DNA from: Leptobrachium leishanense
Taxonomy: Eukaryota; Chordata; Amphibia; Anura; Megophryidae
Reading direction: 5' to 3'
NCBI GenBank assembly: GCA_009667805.1
Contig: CM019063.1
Location: 54,916,881 to 54,980,880, forward strand
Length of the DNA: 64,000 nt
Positions 10,069-21,564 of this stretch are shown in pieces. A program made the translations under genes and the position numbers. Numbering within the stretch: position 1 is the stretch's first letter; every line of letters starts with the position of its first letter. The notes beneath the pieces are model-generated. The model searched no databases, was not told the DNA's origin, and was given only the letters and a program-made list of their open reading frames with translations.

Positions 10069-10929
10069 TGTGACGGAAGCCGTCACTGTCACCTTTTAAA
10101 TGACTTGGATTCCAAGCATCTGAGACTGGCTGGCGCAGGCGCTCACAGCATTTCCCGCACTACTGATGGACTGTGTGCCCTTTGTAGAGGAGCGAATGCC
10201 AGCCTCATGCCTGGAGTCTACAGGTGATTATGGCAGAGAATGTTCATAGAGCATTTGGGCATTGCCATACTGTTTGTGATTTGGTTTAAAGCTTGTTTCT
10301 GTGATTATGCAAGAATTCTATTGTCTATCTGTCTATTGTCTGGTCTATGTGTATCTGTTATCTTGCTGACAGAATTAGCCGTCCAGCAGACCCTTGTCTC
10401 AGGAATGTGTTTATCTGTTTCTATTTTAATAGGTTGTAAATCTGCAGAATGTAATCTGTTATCATCCCAATTCCCATTGTCCTGCCTCATCAGAAATGTT
10501 ATATAATATTTGATTTAATTGTCTAATTAGGTTTCACATTCCAAGAAGTAAATGTTTGTCCATTTATCTGTTTCGGTATGGTTGGGTCCCCCAGCAGTTT
10601 CTAGGAGGGGTTTGTGTATGAAAATGACCCATGTGTGACCATATAAATGTATGTGTGTGTGTGTCTGATTAAAGACACTGTATTCTGACGCTACATGCAG
10701 TCAGTCTCATGGTTTGGGTTTCTGTTCGCTGTTCCAATGCAAAGACCTCAGATCTACAGCCACGGCTTATTTCTGGGGAACGCTAGCAAGGCTCTCTATG
10801 TGTACCCATCTTTAAGCTGCGGCTAAGGACCGGGAGAAAGGCACGAGAGTCATGAGGAGAACACGGGGGTCCAGCAAGGAAGCAGCATTGGCAGATGTGA
10901 ACATTGTTGGGGTTCTGAGATCTGTTACA
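10069..10929 (+). mobile_element. Solo LTR, endogenous-retrovirus-like, 861 bp
   Basis: The element runs from TGTGACGGAAGC to GATCTGTTACA and is flanked by the exact 5-bp duplication ATTAG at 10064-10068 and 10930-10934. A TATA-like ATATAAAT lies near 10640 and an ATTAAA poly(A)-type signal near 10668, so U3, R and U5 can be placed. The last 200 bp match the minus-strand LTR at 1534-2179 and the partial LTR at 15499-16512. No internal genes accompany it. Confidence 0.8.
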
Positions 10930-10934
10930 ATTAG

Positions 10935-11008
10935 AAATTAAAATCACAAATAAACAACAGACACTTTATTACAAAAAGAGCAACAGCACTCAATTAATTT
11001 CCCTCTTA
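10935..11008. other. Short AT-rich spacer
   Basis: Nothing recognisable lies between the LTR and the hAT-type element. Confidence 0.5.
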
Positions 11009-11566
11009 CTCTCCGTTAGGGATGAGTGTTCGGAGTTCGATCGAACATCGGCTGTTCGAAAGGTCGCGAACTTTGAACTTTTTTGGGACGTACGCCAAAA
11101 GTTCGAATTTTCTTTTTTTTAAAAAGTATAAAAAATACTAAAAAATCTAGAAATAAAGAGACCCTTTACTGCAGAATATTAGAGGCAACGGTTTATTAGA
11201 TATTAAATTAAAACGGGAATATTTTTAACATTGACGCCTATGGGATAAAACATTATTGTTACTAAAACATCAGGCAGACACGGCCCTCTAATCAGGCACT
11301 GTCCCAGGGAATATAAAATAAAACTTCTTTTTTCTTTCTCTACCTTGCTGAATGTATTTAATTATATATATTAGATACATTCAGCCAGGTAGAGGGGGGG
11401 TGGCATGTGGGCTACGCGGGGTCTCAGGCAATGGTTTGGTTTTATTGTGTGTATATTTTTAGCAAATTTTATCTTTTCTATATATATATATATATAGGAA
11501 GTGGTGAATGAGGGACGGCACTCTCGATCTTAATCCACAAAATAAATTTATTGAAGTAAAAAAGGC

Positions 11567-11601
11567 GACGTTTCGGTCCGCTATCCGCGGACCTTCATCA
11601 G
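11567..11601 (-). ncRNA. Hammerhead ribozyme core, left arm
   Basis: On the minus strand the 35 nt contain CTGATGA, a seven-pair stem II closed by a GGATA-type loop (GGTCCGC/GCGGACC), GAAA and then CGTC. The bases ACGT around the end of GAAA are self-complementary, as in minimal hammerheads that cleave as dimers through an intermolecular stem III. Stem I pairing is weak in the immediate flanks (two pairs), so activity is uncertain. Confidence 0.6.
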
Positions 11602-12641
11602 GCAATGACAAGCACAAGACAAAACAACATTTAAATAGAAATACTAAACCTAAAACACCCTGATAAGTGCTCCACCCACTGAGTGCCAAAACTGAACACC
11701 GGATCAATCATGACGTCGTCAAGGTAACGGCGTCTAACCCGTGACCAAAATCCATCTGCAACAACGCTCTATCGCTGTAAGGATCAACACCTGATCTCAT
11801 CAGCGTGGAAAGCAATGCTTTAATACTTAAAGAGCGATCGGAGGAAGGGAAAATAGGAGGCAGGAAAAGAAAAGAAAAGGAGTAAGGTGCAGAACATAAG
11901 CACATATAGGCAAATGATCAATTTACAAGGAGTCAATACAATTAACTCTGTGAGACCCAAGGTGCATCATGACAAAACAGTAACCATGGGAACCACGGGG
12001 GCACGCCCCAACTGCAACAGTCAAACATCACTGGTATGCTACAGTTATCATTAAACAATAACTGATCTCAGAAGCCCTCAAACTCCATATTAACGGGATT
12101 CGATGGCGCCAACAGAGAATGAGCCAGGGGAGAGAAAAAAAAGGGAACTGCTCTGTGAAACCAGAGAAAAGAGGAATAAAAGGCAAAATTTAAAAACAAT
12201 TGCATGCTTAACGGGAGCAAATAATCAGAGGCAGAAAAACGATTAGCAAAAGCGTGAGAACACAGTAAATAGCGAACAGCAACATGGTGTCCGCAGTTGG
12301 AACAACTCATCAAGACGACCAACTCATCAAGGCGAACGAACGCCGCTAACAACTAGACACTAGAGCGGTGGGCTATGATCCAGTAATAGGATGTTGAAAA
12401 GTAGGCACATAGACCATAGAGGGCTAAAACACACATACCCCAAATACTGACGCAAAGATCAAACACACCCGTACAAAAGCCCAGGTGCAATCACCAGGTC
12501 TGTGACTATGTGGGTAAGACAAGAAGTCCAAATATATTAATTGAGATATGGACATAGATACACAGTATTCCAGACCCACTGTCCAACAAAGTCCTGTAGA
12601 AAAAAAGGGTTAGTGCAAATATGTCTTGTGCTTGTCATTGC

Positions 12642-12676
12642 CTGATGAAGGTCCGCGGATAGCGGACCGAAACGTC
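12642..12676 (+). ncRNA. Hammerhead ribozyme core, right arm
   Basis: This is the exact inverse copy of the core at 11567-11601, with CTGATGA at 12642, a perfect seven-pair stem II, GAAA at 12669-12672 and the GTC triplet ending at 12676. Conservation of the core and stem in both arms suggests recent origin from one source. Confidence 0.6.
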
Positions 12677-12804
12677 GCCTTTTTTACTTCAATAAATTTA
12701 TTTTGTGGATTAAGACCGAGAGTGCCGTCCCTCATTCACCACTTCCTATCTACAAGCTGGATTGGCACCGGGCTTTGCTAGACGTCCAGAGTGCAGGTTA
12801 TTTT

Positions 12805-12836
<32 letters not shown>

Positions 12837-12865
12837 AGATATATATCTATATTCTTACAAATATA
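12805..12865. repeat. (TA)n microsatellite
   Basis: A TATATA run with minor interruptions lies just right of the Penelope-like pair. Further TATA-rich stretches continue at 13080-13170. Confidence 0.9.
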
Positions 12866-12907
12866 TATATATCCAGACTTGTATTAAACACACATTTTGG
12901 CAACTAT

Positions 12908-13040
12908 TTGCCCCCCCCAATTTGGCTGATCCCTCCAGAAGAAATGTTGAACCCGATAGAGCAGAGAATAATATATATAGTCTCTGCTCTGTCGGGTTCA
13001 ACATTTCTTCTGGAAGGATCAGCCAAATGGGGGGCGCATT
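12908..13040. repeat. Palindrome made from a CR1 fragment
   Basis: About 50 bp reading CCAATTTGGCTGATCCCTCC onward is repeated in inverse orientation after a short AT-rich centre. The minus-strand reading of the left arm encodes a string ending SSGGISQ, which matches the region just after the YADD-type box of the CR1 copy at 58149-59471 (VSGGISQ). It is an inverted duplication of a short reverse transcriptase fragment. Confidence 0.55.
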
Positions 13041-13794
13041 TAGTTGAGATTGTCCACATGCCCCCCATGTGCGTATGTGTATATATGGTCTGAGGTCTGT
13101 GGGTGAGTGTATATATATATATCTGAGTGTTGATATATACGTATATATAGGTCTGCGTGTTGATATACGTATATGTCTGTGTGTGGTATCAATGCATCCC
13201 TACTCTATACACAGTGCTCCGTGTCCCTATAATATATATGATATGGGGTTACCTTTTTTTATATTTTTATACTATTCCTATTAAATTAACAGTAATTTTT
13301 GATGTATTTTATTCAGTAGAAACTTTTTTTTGCCTATATAACATGTGCTTTGTGAAAATAAAATGGTTTTGTGTGTACATTTTAATTTAGTTAGTGGATT
13401 CCTGTCCAGTGCGGTGAGAAGAAAACGTAATGCAGTGTAGCCACGCTGTGAGGAGGAGCGGAGTGAAGTCAAGCCTGCAAAATGTTTGCTTCTCTTCGCT
13501 TCACTACGCTGTGCGTCGCTACACGCTCAGTGTGTCTCAGCCTTTATTCCCGCATCGCTAGCTTACCGAATCAGTTTGTATACTTGTTACTGACCCTGCT
13601 TGTTCTGAGGACCCGATTTGTTGCCGACTTTGCCTGCCATTTGACTATTCTCTCTGTGTATTCCCTGCCTGTTCTGTTTGCTTCCTGTTGCTACTGGTGT
13701 GCGCCGATTCTCATCATATACAGTAGCGCAGTACAAGTGCCTAAACATTGCTGACCCTGTTTTGTTATAGCTGCTGATGTAACTGAATAGATCG

Positions 13795-14290
13795 GGGATC
13801 TCTTCTGCATTACCAAAACCTCCACCACTGCACTTTTCCACAATACCTCAGAGGGGTTACAGTGTGAAGGCACTTGCTACCACCAAAGGCAAAATATTTG
13901 GGAGCACTGACGCCTATACCAGATTCATATCATTTTAATATTTGACCGCATGGTCCACCACTGCACTCTTCCACAATACCACAGAGGGGTTATGGTGTGA
14001 AGGCACTTGCTTCTACCAAAGGCATAAAATTTGGGTGCACTGCCACTGACGCCTATACCAAATTCATATCATTTTAATATTTGACCGCATGGTCCACCAC
14101 TGCACTCTTCCACAATACCACAGAGGGGTTACGGTGTGAAGGCACTTGCTGCCACCAAAGGCAAAATATTTGGGTGCACTGACGCCTGTACCAGATTCAT
14201 ATCATTTTAATATTTGACCGCAGGGTCCAACCCTGCACTCTTCCACAATACCACAGAGGGGTTACGGTGTGACGGCACTGTTGCCGACAC
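13795..14290. repeat. Tandem repeat, about 132-bp unit, four copies
   Basis: Four units begin near 13820, 13953, 14094 and 14226, each reading CACTGCACTCTTCCACAATA, then CAGAGGGGTTA, then GAAGGCACTTGC. The units lie inside hAT-type element 1 and are absent from its relative at 57487-60929, so they expanded after the two diverged. Confidence 0.8.
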
Positions 14291-14883
14291 TAAAGGCCCA
14301 ATTTTAAAGCACCTATTGTTACTTTCATCCAAAGCCTGCATAAGTTTCACCATAATTTAGCCAAAAAAATCACTAAACTTGTTCTGCGTGTCCTAAAATG
14401 TCTCCTCTTTTTATACAGGCTGCCACCCCAAGCACTTGTTTATGAATAGATTAAAGGAAAAACATTTACCTTCATTTAAAATGTAATTTTTTTGTTTTTA
14501 AATGTTTCTATACATCCTACAAATACGCCACTTCACGGGCAGGTTATGGGGACCTCCTAGGCACGATATTTGAAGGAATTTTTCATTTTTATTCTTAACC
14601 TTTATTTCATGGAAAACTCACTGTTCCTTTAAAAATGTTTTTTAAAAAACTTTTTGTCCTTGTTTCCTGTCCCCCAGGGCACTACCTGGACCCCCATACA
14701 CCTTTTATGGCAAATATCTTGTATATATGCCCTCTTGGAGGGCACTCTAAAAATCAAACGTTCGAGTCCCATTGACTTGCATTGAGTTCGGATTGTGTTA
14801 GAGTTCGAACTCGAACCTTTGAAATTGTTCGAGTTCAAAGTCGAACCGAACACGGGGGCGTTCGGCTCATCCCTACTCTCCGT

Positions 14884-15498
14884 CCATGAATGAATAGAGC
14901 TGTTACTCTTATGCAGACATTGCCTCCCATGCCAAGTGGGGCTAGGGTTTGGTTTGGGGCAATGTTATCTGCACCCCTGTTTTCAGGGCTGCCATCAGAA
15001 ATCTTGAGGCCTCTCACTGAACCGCTGGTTGGACTCCCCTTTCCTCAGCTGCGCATTTCAGTAAAGAAATTAAAAATAAATTATTTTGCCTCCTCTTCTG
15101 CTTAATTTATATCACAGGGAGTGGGTGTGGAAGTACCTGGTGGTCCGGCACCTTGATAATAAGTCTCCCTGGTGGGAGAGCGTTCATTCTGCACCTCTAC
15201 CTGCAGCAGACCATACTAATCGCTCCCTCAGTTGAGACAGAGTGCTCTGACTGGTCCCAGATACCTCGGCCCACCAGGAAAATCCTTGGTATTTTGGTGA
15301 GCCAGTCCTGGGTGACATGGAGGGGCCCTTACATCTGTGGCACATGACAAGTTGCACAGGATTTGGCAACAGCCAGGGCACTCTGAAGCCTTTTGGCCCC
15401 TGAAAATGTCATTGACTGTCACCCCCTGATGGCAGCTCTGCATGTTTTTACAAACTTCATGTTCGCTTGCTGCATGGGATCATTTAAGATGAGGCTTC
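14884..15498. other. Non-coding DNA
   Basis: No gene or bounded element is recognised. A segment about 15385-15440 (TGCCATCAGGGGGTGAC type) recurs near 55340 in related form, so part of this is an old dispersed repeat. Confidence 0.4.
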
Positions 15499-16512
15499 TG
15501 TAACAGATCTCCATACCCCAACTAGCAGGGTTATCCAAAGAGATTCGAAAAGTCACCGCACGTTCGGTGACTTTTCGTTCTCTTCAATTCGGTTCCTTTT
15601 GCCGATTGCATTTCGGTGACCCTGCGGTGTATTCAGCAAACAGCACAGGGTCCCCGAATTGCAGGGAAAAGCTACCGCAAACCTGACGAAAACTAACCGA
15701 ATGCACGCTGAAAACAAGCAAAAACATCTGGATTAACCTTCGAAGAGGAGCCGAACAGGAGCGAAAAGGAGCCGAATCACACAGAGCCGAAGCAGCTGTG
15801 ACGTAGAGGAGGCAGTGAATAAATTAGAAAAACCATTTGTATGAATCTGGGAAAAAGAAACGCTGTTTGCAAAGAAACTACTGAGCGAAAATGTCTGAAA
15901 TTTTCACAGGAGGTCCAGGGAATGATAATAAAGAGGGCTGTTACAAAAAAAATAAGCAAACTGAAAAAAAAAAAAAAAAAAAATCGGACTTTTAATTTTT
16001 TTTTAAAAAATTCAGAAAAATGCTTAAAGTATCCGAAAAAATCTATAAATAAAGAGACTTTTTGCTGCAGAATTTTATAATGAACGGTTTATTAGATATT
16101 GAATTAAAACGGGAATATTTTTAACATTGAAGTCTATGGGATTCTCCTGAATAAATTTGCCGAATTAAACCCCCGAATGGCAGGGCATTAGGGGAACCTT
16201 TCACTGCTGGTTTGTGTTCTCTGAATAGCCGAAGCAGTGCTTTTTCATGGGGATTTCACTGCCCTCGAACAGGGACCGAACAGGCACCGTATGTTCAGGC
16301 AATTCGACAGGATTTGGCGAATTGCCTGCTCTCTGGATAGCCGAATGGTCAGGAAAGGCAACCGAACGATGATTTTCAGCGTTCGGTTACCTTTCTCAAG
16401 CAATTCGAATCTCTTTGGATAACCCTGTTTGTCACATCTGTTAATGCCGCTCCCTTGTTGGACGCCCGTTCTCCCACCAGCAGTCTTTCATGCCTACTCC
16501 AGCCCTTATAAA
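15499..16512 (-). mobile_element. Third LTR of the same family, interrupted
   Basis: TGTAACAGATCTCC at 15499 is the inverse of the LTR end GATCTGTTACA. After the 0.9-kb insertion (15526-16426) the LTR resumes with GTCACATCTGTTAATGCCGC, matching the U5 part of the LTR at 10069-10929. It then fades near 16512, so only the 3' end of the LTR is kept. Confidence 0.65.
15526..16426. mobile_element. 0.9-kb CAGGG-family element (copy 1)
   Basis: It has the ends CAGGGTTATCCAAAGAGATTC and its inverse, with long GC-rich subterminal repeats and an AT-rich centre containing TTAAAACGGGAATATTTTT. It has no transposase. It shares ends with the small palindromic family and its interior with 17320-20619 and 55610-56500. 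The 3-bp flanks (TAG and TTT) do not match, which fits its age or a nearby deletion. Confidence 0.8.
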
Positions 16513-17316
16513 CTAACACAATAGTAAGAAGAAATGACAGCACACCAATACATATACGTATCTTTAGAGTCAGATCCTCAAAAAGTGGCTTCTCCTGTCT
16601 TCACCCACTGCATACAACCAAAATCTATAATATAATATGAGGATCGCTCTATAAAAAAATAATAGAAAGCACATAGAGCAGTACAGTACATATACAATGA
16701 CATATAAAGTCCTGCTGCCCCAAGATGCTCATAGGAGTTCACATATAAATAGGCACATCAAATATAGTACTGAAATCCCTGGAACCAACCACATGCCTGA
16801 TTGTCTCCCACTCAGATCAGCAATGCCCTTGTGATTTTACCGAAGTCGCGCTGCAGCCCATGGACAAAATTAGTTACTGGCTGTAAAACAAGTCAAGCCA
16901 AGGTTAATCTCTGCAGAAGGCGCATTACTTCCAAATACGAATCAACAGAATTTCAGACGAATTTCAATTCTTTACAAAACGAGTTGCACTTAGTTTACCC
17001 AATGAACCCACAGAATGACCAATGCTTCTCAACAGTTCATCATTGGTGGTAGCAGAGGCAGGAGAAAATTCGGGAGGTGTTGATATTTCACCTCTGCCAT
17101 TTTTCTCCCCAGCTTTTAGCTTACATTGCCACTTTACGACCAAGCCTGACTGCTGGCTACTAACCATGGCAATCACCAAAAAAGAGGAGCTCAGCCCCAC
17201 TAGGCTTAGGACTAGGGCATTAGTAACGCAGAGGACTAGATTGTATTGAGAAAATAGCACTAGAATGGTCCAAGCGTGATGTCACCTTGGTAAGGATTTG
17301 TGGACTGTTGACAGTT
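16513..17316. other. Non-coding DNA
   Basis: No gene, RNA or clear repeat boundary is visible. The open frames here have no family motif. Confidence 0.4.
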
Positions 17317-17544
17317 AAACAGGGTTATTCAGAGAGACAGTGAATTTCCCCGTATGGTGACATTTCGGGGCCATTCGGCTATTCAGAGAGCAGGCAGAGC
17401 AGAACTGCCAGCAAGTACGGTGCCTGTTCGACGGCAGTGAAATCCCCCATAGAGAAGCAATGGTTAATCTATTCAGAGACACTGAACAGCAGTGAAAAGT
17501 TTCCGAAGTGCCCTGCTGTTCAGTGGTTTCATTCGGCAAGTTTA

Positions 17545-19853
17545 TTCATTCAAATCTCACATCCACATGCTGTGGACCCCCATCAATTCTCCAACCTACT
17601 TCACCACCTCCCTCATACCTCATCCTTCACCTGCCCTGATGCTGCCACTAATCACTACAACACTACTCTTATCTCTGCTCTAGACACTCTTGCTCCTCTT
17701 CGACTCTGTAAGGCCCCACGCCGCCAGCTTCAGCCCTGGCACACCCTCCAGACTCGCTACGCAAAGATGCTCCCGCACTGCAGAGTGTGCCTGGAGGAAA
17801 TCCCGCTCTGAAGTTGATTTTGTTCACTTCAAGTTTATTCTCCGGTCATACACCTCTGCCCTCCACTTGGCCAAACAATCCTTCTTCTCATCTCTTATAT
17901 CTACGCTGTCCTCCAACCCTAAACGGCTCTGGTCCACCTTCAACACCCTCCTCTACCCACCTGCACCTCCCCCCACAGCTGCCTTCAGCGCTCAAGACCT
18001 GGCAGACTACTTCCTCAGTAAAACTCTAAATATCAGAAGCAACATCCCAACACAAGATAGTTATCTGCCACCTCCACTCCCACAGGTCCCCTCTGCCACC
18101 CTCTGCCGCTTCCTCCCAGCCACTGAGGAGGAAGTCAATTCCTTATTGTCCTCCTCACATCTCACCACGTGCCCGCTCGACCCCATTCCCTCACATCTAA
18201 TTCCTCCCCTCTCCTCCTCCCTCACCCCTGCTCTCACACACATCTTCAACCTATCTCTCTCCACCGGCTCCTTTCCATCCGCCAACTCTCCATCCAACTA
18301 CCGCCCTGTATCCCTGCTTCCCTTCACATCAAAGCTCTTAGAAAAACTAGTCTTCAACCGCCTCTCCCTCTTCCTGTCCTCCAATTCCCTACTTGACCCC
18401 CTGCAATCTGGCTTCCGTCCCCTACACTCAACTGAAACTGCCCTCACCAAAGTCACCAACGACCTCCTAACTGCTAAAAAACACGACCACTATTCTATTC
18501 TCATCCTGCTTGACCTCTCGGCTGCTTTTGACACTGTTGACCACCCCCTCCTTCTACAGACCCTCAACTCTCTGGGTCTCGGTGACACTGCTCTTGCTTG
18601 GGTTTACTCCTATTTATCCAACAGGTCCTTCTGTGTGTCCTTTGCTGGTAACTCCTCCTCCTCATTGCCTCTATCTGTTGGTGTACCTCAAGGCTCTGTC
18701 CTTGGTCCTCTGCTCTTTTCCATCTACACCTCCTCCCTGGGCAAAATCATCAACAGCTTTGGCTTTAATTACCACCTCTACGCTGATGACACTCAGATCT
18801 ACCTCTCTACCCCTGATCTCTCTCCCCCTGTCCTTTCAAAAGTCAGTGACTGTTTATCTGGCATCTCCTCCTGGATGGCCTCCCACCACCTAAAGATCAA
18901 CATGTCAAAGACTGAGCTCCTACTTATTCCTCCCTCCAATGCCTCCCCACCTCCTGACTTCTCTATCATGGTGGAGGGTATCACCATCTCCCCATCAAAC
19001 CAAGTTCGCTGTCTTGGAGTTACACTTGACTCTGCTCTTTCCTTCATCCCCCACATCAAGTCTCTTTCCTCCTCCTGCCGATACCAACTGCGTAATATTT
19101 CAAGAATTCGGTCATTTCTTACCGCTGTCACCACAAAACAACTCATACACGCCCTGGTAATCTCCCGACTCGACTATTGCAATAATCTCTTATCTGGCCT
19201 CCCTCTGTCCCGCCTCTCCCCCCTACAATCCATCCTGAATGCCTCTGCCAGGCTAATTCACCTCACCCGCCGCTCTGTCTCTGCCGCTCCCCTCTGCGAG
19301 TCCCTTCACTGGCTCCCCATCCACTGCAGAATTAAGTTCAAAATCCTTATCCTTACCTACAAAACCCTCACTAACTCAGCTCCCCACTACCTGTCCTCAC
19401 TAATCACCAAATACACCCCAGCCCTCTCCCTAAGGTCAAACAGTGACCTGCGCCTAGCTTCTCCCCGCATCACCTCTTCCCATGATAGACTGCAGGATTT
19501 CTCACGCGCAGCCCCCACTCTCTGGAACGCTCTCCCTCGTACTGTCAGACTTTCCCCTAACTTCTCTTCCTTCAAACGCTCCCTTAAAACGTTCCTATTT
19601 AGGGAAGCCTACCACCCAACTCACTGACGCAACCATCAATCACTCTCACCTTGCAGTCCTCTCCTCCTGTTTCCAACCCCAACCCTCCTAGATTGTGAGT
19701 TCCTACGGGAATAGGGCCCTCATCTCCTCCTGTACTGTTTGTCAAATGTTGTTCAATGTATTGTAACCCTGTCTATACTATGCTTATTGTACAGCGCTGC
19801 GGAATATGCTGGCGCTTTATAAATAAAGAATAATAATAATAATAATAATAATA
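17545..19853 (+). mobile_element. L2-clade LINE, 5' truncated
   Basis: It is a non-LTR retrotransposon copy with a reverse transcriptase reading frame and a typical L2 3' end: after the stop comes TTGTGAGTTCCTACGGGAAT, then GCGCTGCGGAATATG, then GGCGCTTTATAAATAAAG and an (AAT)n tail. The 5' part with the endonuclease is missing, as usual after incomplete target-primed reverse transcription. It inserted into an older CAGGG-family element. Confidence 0.85.
17560..19627 (+). pseudogene. L2 reverse transcriptase
   Basis: From the second half of the linker to the C-terminus the frame is long (645 codons open to 19627) and shows palm motifs: [30 protein letters not shown] (first aspartate), [13 protein letters not shown], and YADDTQIY (catalytic pair). 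The C-terminal LHWLPI...FKILILTYK signature is typical of L2/CR1-type LINEs. The upstream residues (17560-17765) are in the next frame, so there is a frameshift near 17760. Residues upstream of about 17800 in the long frame are out-of-frame readings. Endonuclease is absent. The reading frame is otherwise undamaged, so this copy is fairly young. Confidence 0.9.
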
Positions 19854-20035
19854 CAGGGTTATTCAGAGAGAGGTGAAATGCAGGAGAATGACTGGAGAAT
19901 GGAACATTCTAGGTCAAAATAGCTGATTTGGAAAGTGAGATGAATGGGAGAATTTTTCTGGTTTGGCTATTTTGACCTAGAATTTTCCATTCTCCAGTCA
20001 TTCTCCTGCTTTTCACCACTCTCTGAATAACCCTG
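19854..20035. mobile_element. Small palindromic MITE, CAGGG family (copy 3)
   Basis: This 182-bp palindrome has the same ends as copy 1 and the 3-bp duplication ATA at 19851-19853 and 20036-20038. It sits exactly at the 3' end of the L2 tail and the resumption of the 0.9-kb element, so it is probably the latest insertion of this nest. Confidence 0.85.
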
Positions 20036-20622
20036 ATAGACTTCAAATGTTAAAAATATTCCCGTTTTAATTCAATATCTAATAAACCGTTTATAATTTT
20101 AATCTGCAACAAAAAGTCTCTTTATTTATAGATTTTTTTAAGATCTTTTAGCCATCTTTCAGGATTTTTATATCAAATTTTTTTTCTGTTTCCTACTTTT
20201 TCAAAAGCCTTTTTTCTTTTTTCTGTAACAGACCTTTTTATTATCATTCAATGGATCTTATATGGAAATTCCAGACATTTTTGTTCAGTAGTTTTTTTGC
20301 AAACAGCGTTTAAATTTTGTCACTTTCAAGCGTATTGGTTTTTTGATTTTTATACCCAATTCGTCAGCTTATTGGCTTTTTCTGGCAGCTGGTCTGCGCT
20401 GTGATTGACGGCTCGTCATCTTTTTCTGACGTGTTCAGTCTATATTTTGCACCGGCTACGGTGGGATTTTGGCAATTGTTTGACAGGTTTTCGGCAGGTT
20501 TTCCCTGCACTCCTGGGACCCTGCGGTAAATTCTGAATTTACCGCAGGGTGGGGAACTTTGATTCCCCGAAGTGCAGGGAAGTGTCAGCAACATTTCGGT
20601 GCTCTCTGAATAACCCCTGTAG

Positions 20623-21564
20623 TGCTTCTCCTGTGAACCTGTGTGTCTGCTGAGATAGAGTCCATCCACCTTCCTGTGGTTTATTGATGGGATATAAATC
20701 TGATGGTTAAGGACAGTGAGCTCACTATCTAGCCAATTACCATCAGTCTGATACACAGTAATTAAGATAAGAACATCTGTACTGGGAGACTAATGAGATT
20801 AAAGACACATTTGCAGAGCTGGGCTACTCTTACGAACGTATCGATCCCATGATTCAATCTGTCACAGTGACTGATAGAAAGTCACTAGGAACCAAAACGC
20901 ATAAAGTACAAGCAACATGTGTAATTACTGTACCTCTAAATTACTTCTATGCGCAAAAAACACTCAGTGTCAACATAAGTTCCCACCTCACGGAGCTCTT
21001 CGACCTCAGTTTGCACCATGCGTCACAGGACGTCTAAACCTTGAACACTGCAGAGAGCTCCATGAGGATGGATGTCCCCAATAAATGAGATAATCTCATA
21101 AGAGCAGCCATTAGGTTTGTATAGGTGGTGACCTGCCAAATGGGGTACATTGATGTTGTGGTAGGATTATGTAATGTGTGATCACATCTTGTAACTAAAA
21201 CCTCATCAGGTTAAACCCTAAATTAGATGTTTTTAAAAATTTTCCTACATGTTTGGTCAGAGTGCAAATAATTTTGTATGTTGTATCCAATGGTTTTACT
21301 AGCATTGTTATATGAAATGCTGCTGTGAGTACCACCTCCTGGAATCCATAGGATTCCATGGGGCGTTGAACTGCTGGGGCGCGAGTCCTGTGCAATCTCG
21401 CTCTTGCAAGATCGTGCATGGCCGTGGAGTGATTCACAAAGGTAGACTGGCGATCCCAAATCTCAGGATCGGTCCTTGAAGTAGTCGAATCTAATGCTAA
21501 GGGAATAGTACTGCTGGGTACAGCAACACGAAAAGGCAGTAAATACAGAGTCAAAAACAAGCCA
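20623..21564. other. Non-coding DNA
   Basis: No recognisable gene or repeat boundary. The open frames at about 21195-21560 on the minus strand have no known motif. Confidence 0.4.

Larger units (their letters stand above)
11495..12749. mobile_element. Inverted pair of hammerhead-bearing Penelope-like termini
   Basis: The left arm (11495-11620) and right arm (12623-12749) are near-perfect inverted copies of about 126 bp. Each arm contains a 35-nt hammerhead-like core, an AATAAA-type stretch and a GAGTGCCGTCCC segment. The 1 kb between the arms has no recognisable coding region. Hammerhead motifs within terminal repeats that may lie inverted are a described property of Penelope-like retroelements; assignment to that class is inference because no reverse transcriptase or GIY-YIG endonuclease is seen. 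TA-rich DNA flanks it. Confidence 0.6.
11017..14875. mobile_element. Large non-autonomous hAT-type element 1 (3.86 kb)
   Basis: The ends are inverted repeats, TAGGGATGAG at the left and CTCATCCCTA at the right. The exact 8-bp duplication CTCTCCGT flanks it at 11009-11016 and 14876-14883. An 8-bp duplication is the hallmark of hAT transposition. The subterminal regions are full of GTTCGAA-type motifs on both strands. No hAT transposase (BED finger, RNase H-like core) is visible, so it must have been mobilised in trans. The interior holds a nested Penelope-like pair, a microsatellite, a CR1-derived palindrome and a 132-bp tandem repeat. It shares interior segments (about 13560-13770 and 14290-14875) with the element at 57487-60929. 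Confidence 0.85.
17320..20619. mobile_element. 0.9-kb CAGGG-family element (copy 2), split by an L2 LINE
   Basis: The left part (17320-17545) begins CAGGGTTATTCAGAGAGACA and the right part (20036-20619) ends GAATAACCCCTG. Comparing with the uninterrupted copies at 15526-16426 and 55610-56500 shows the break falls in the stretch after TTTATTCA. The flanks are TAA and TAG, a 3-bp duplication with one mismatch. The 2.5-kb interruption is an L2 LINE followed by a small MITE. Confidence 0.8.

Noticed and set aside
20364..20756. 130-codon minus-strand frame
   Set aside because: It overlaps the end of a non-coding CAGGG-family element and shows no domain.
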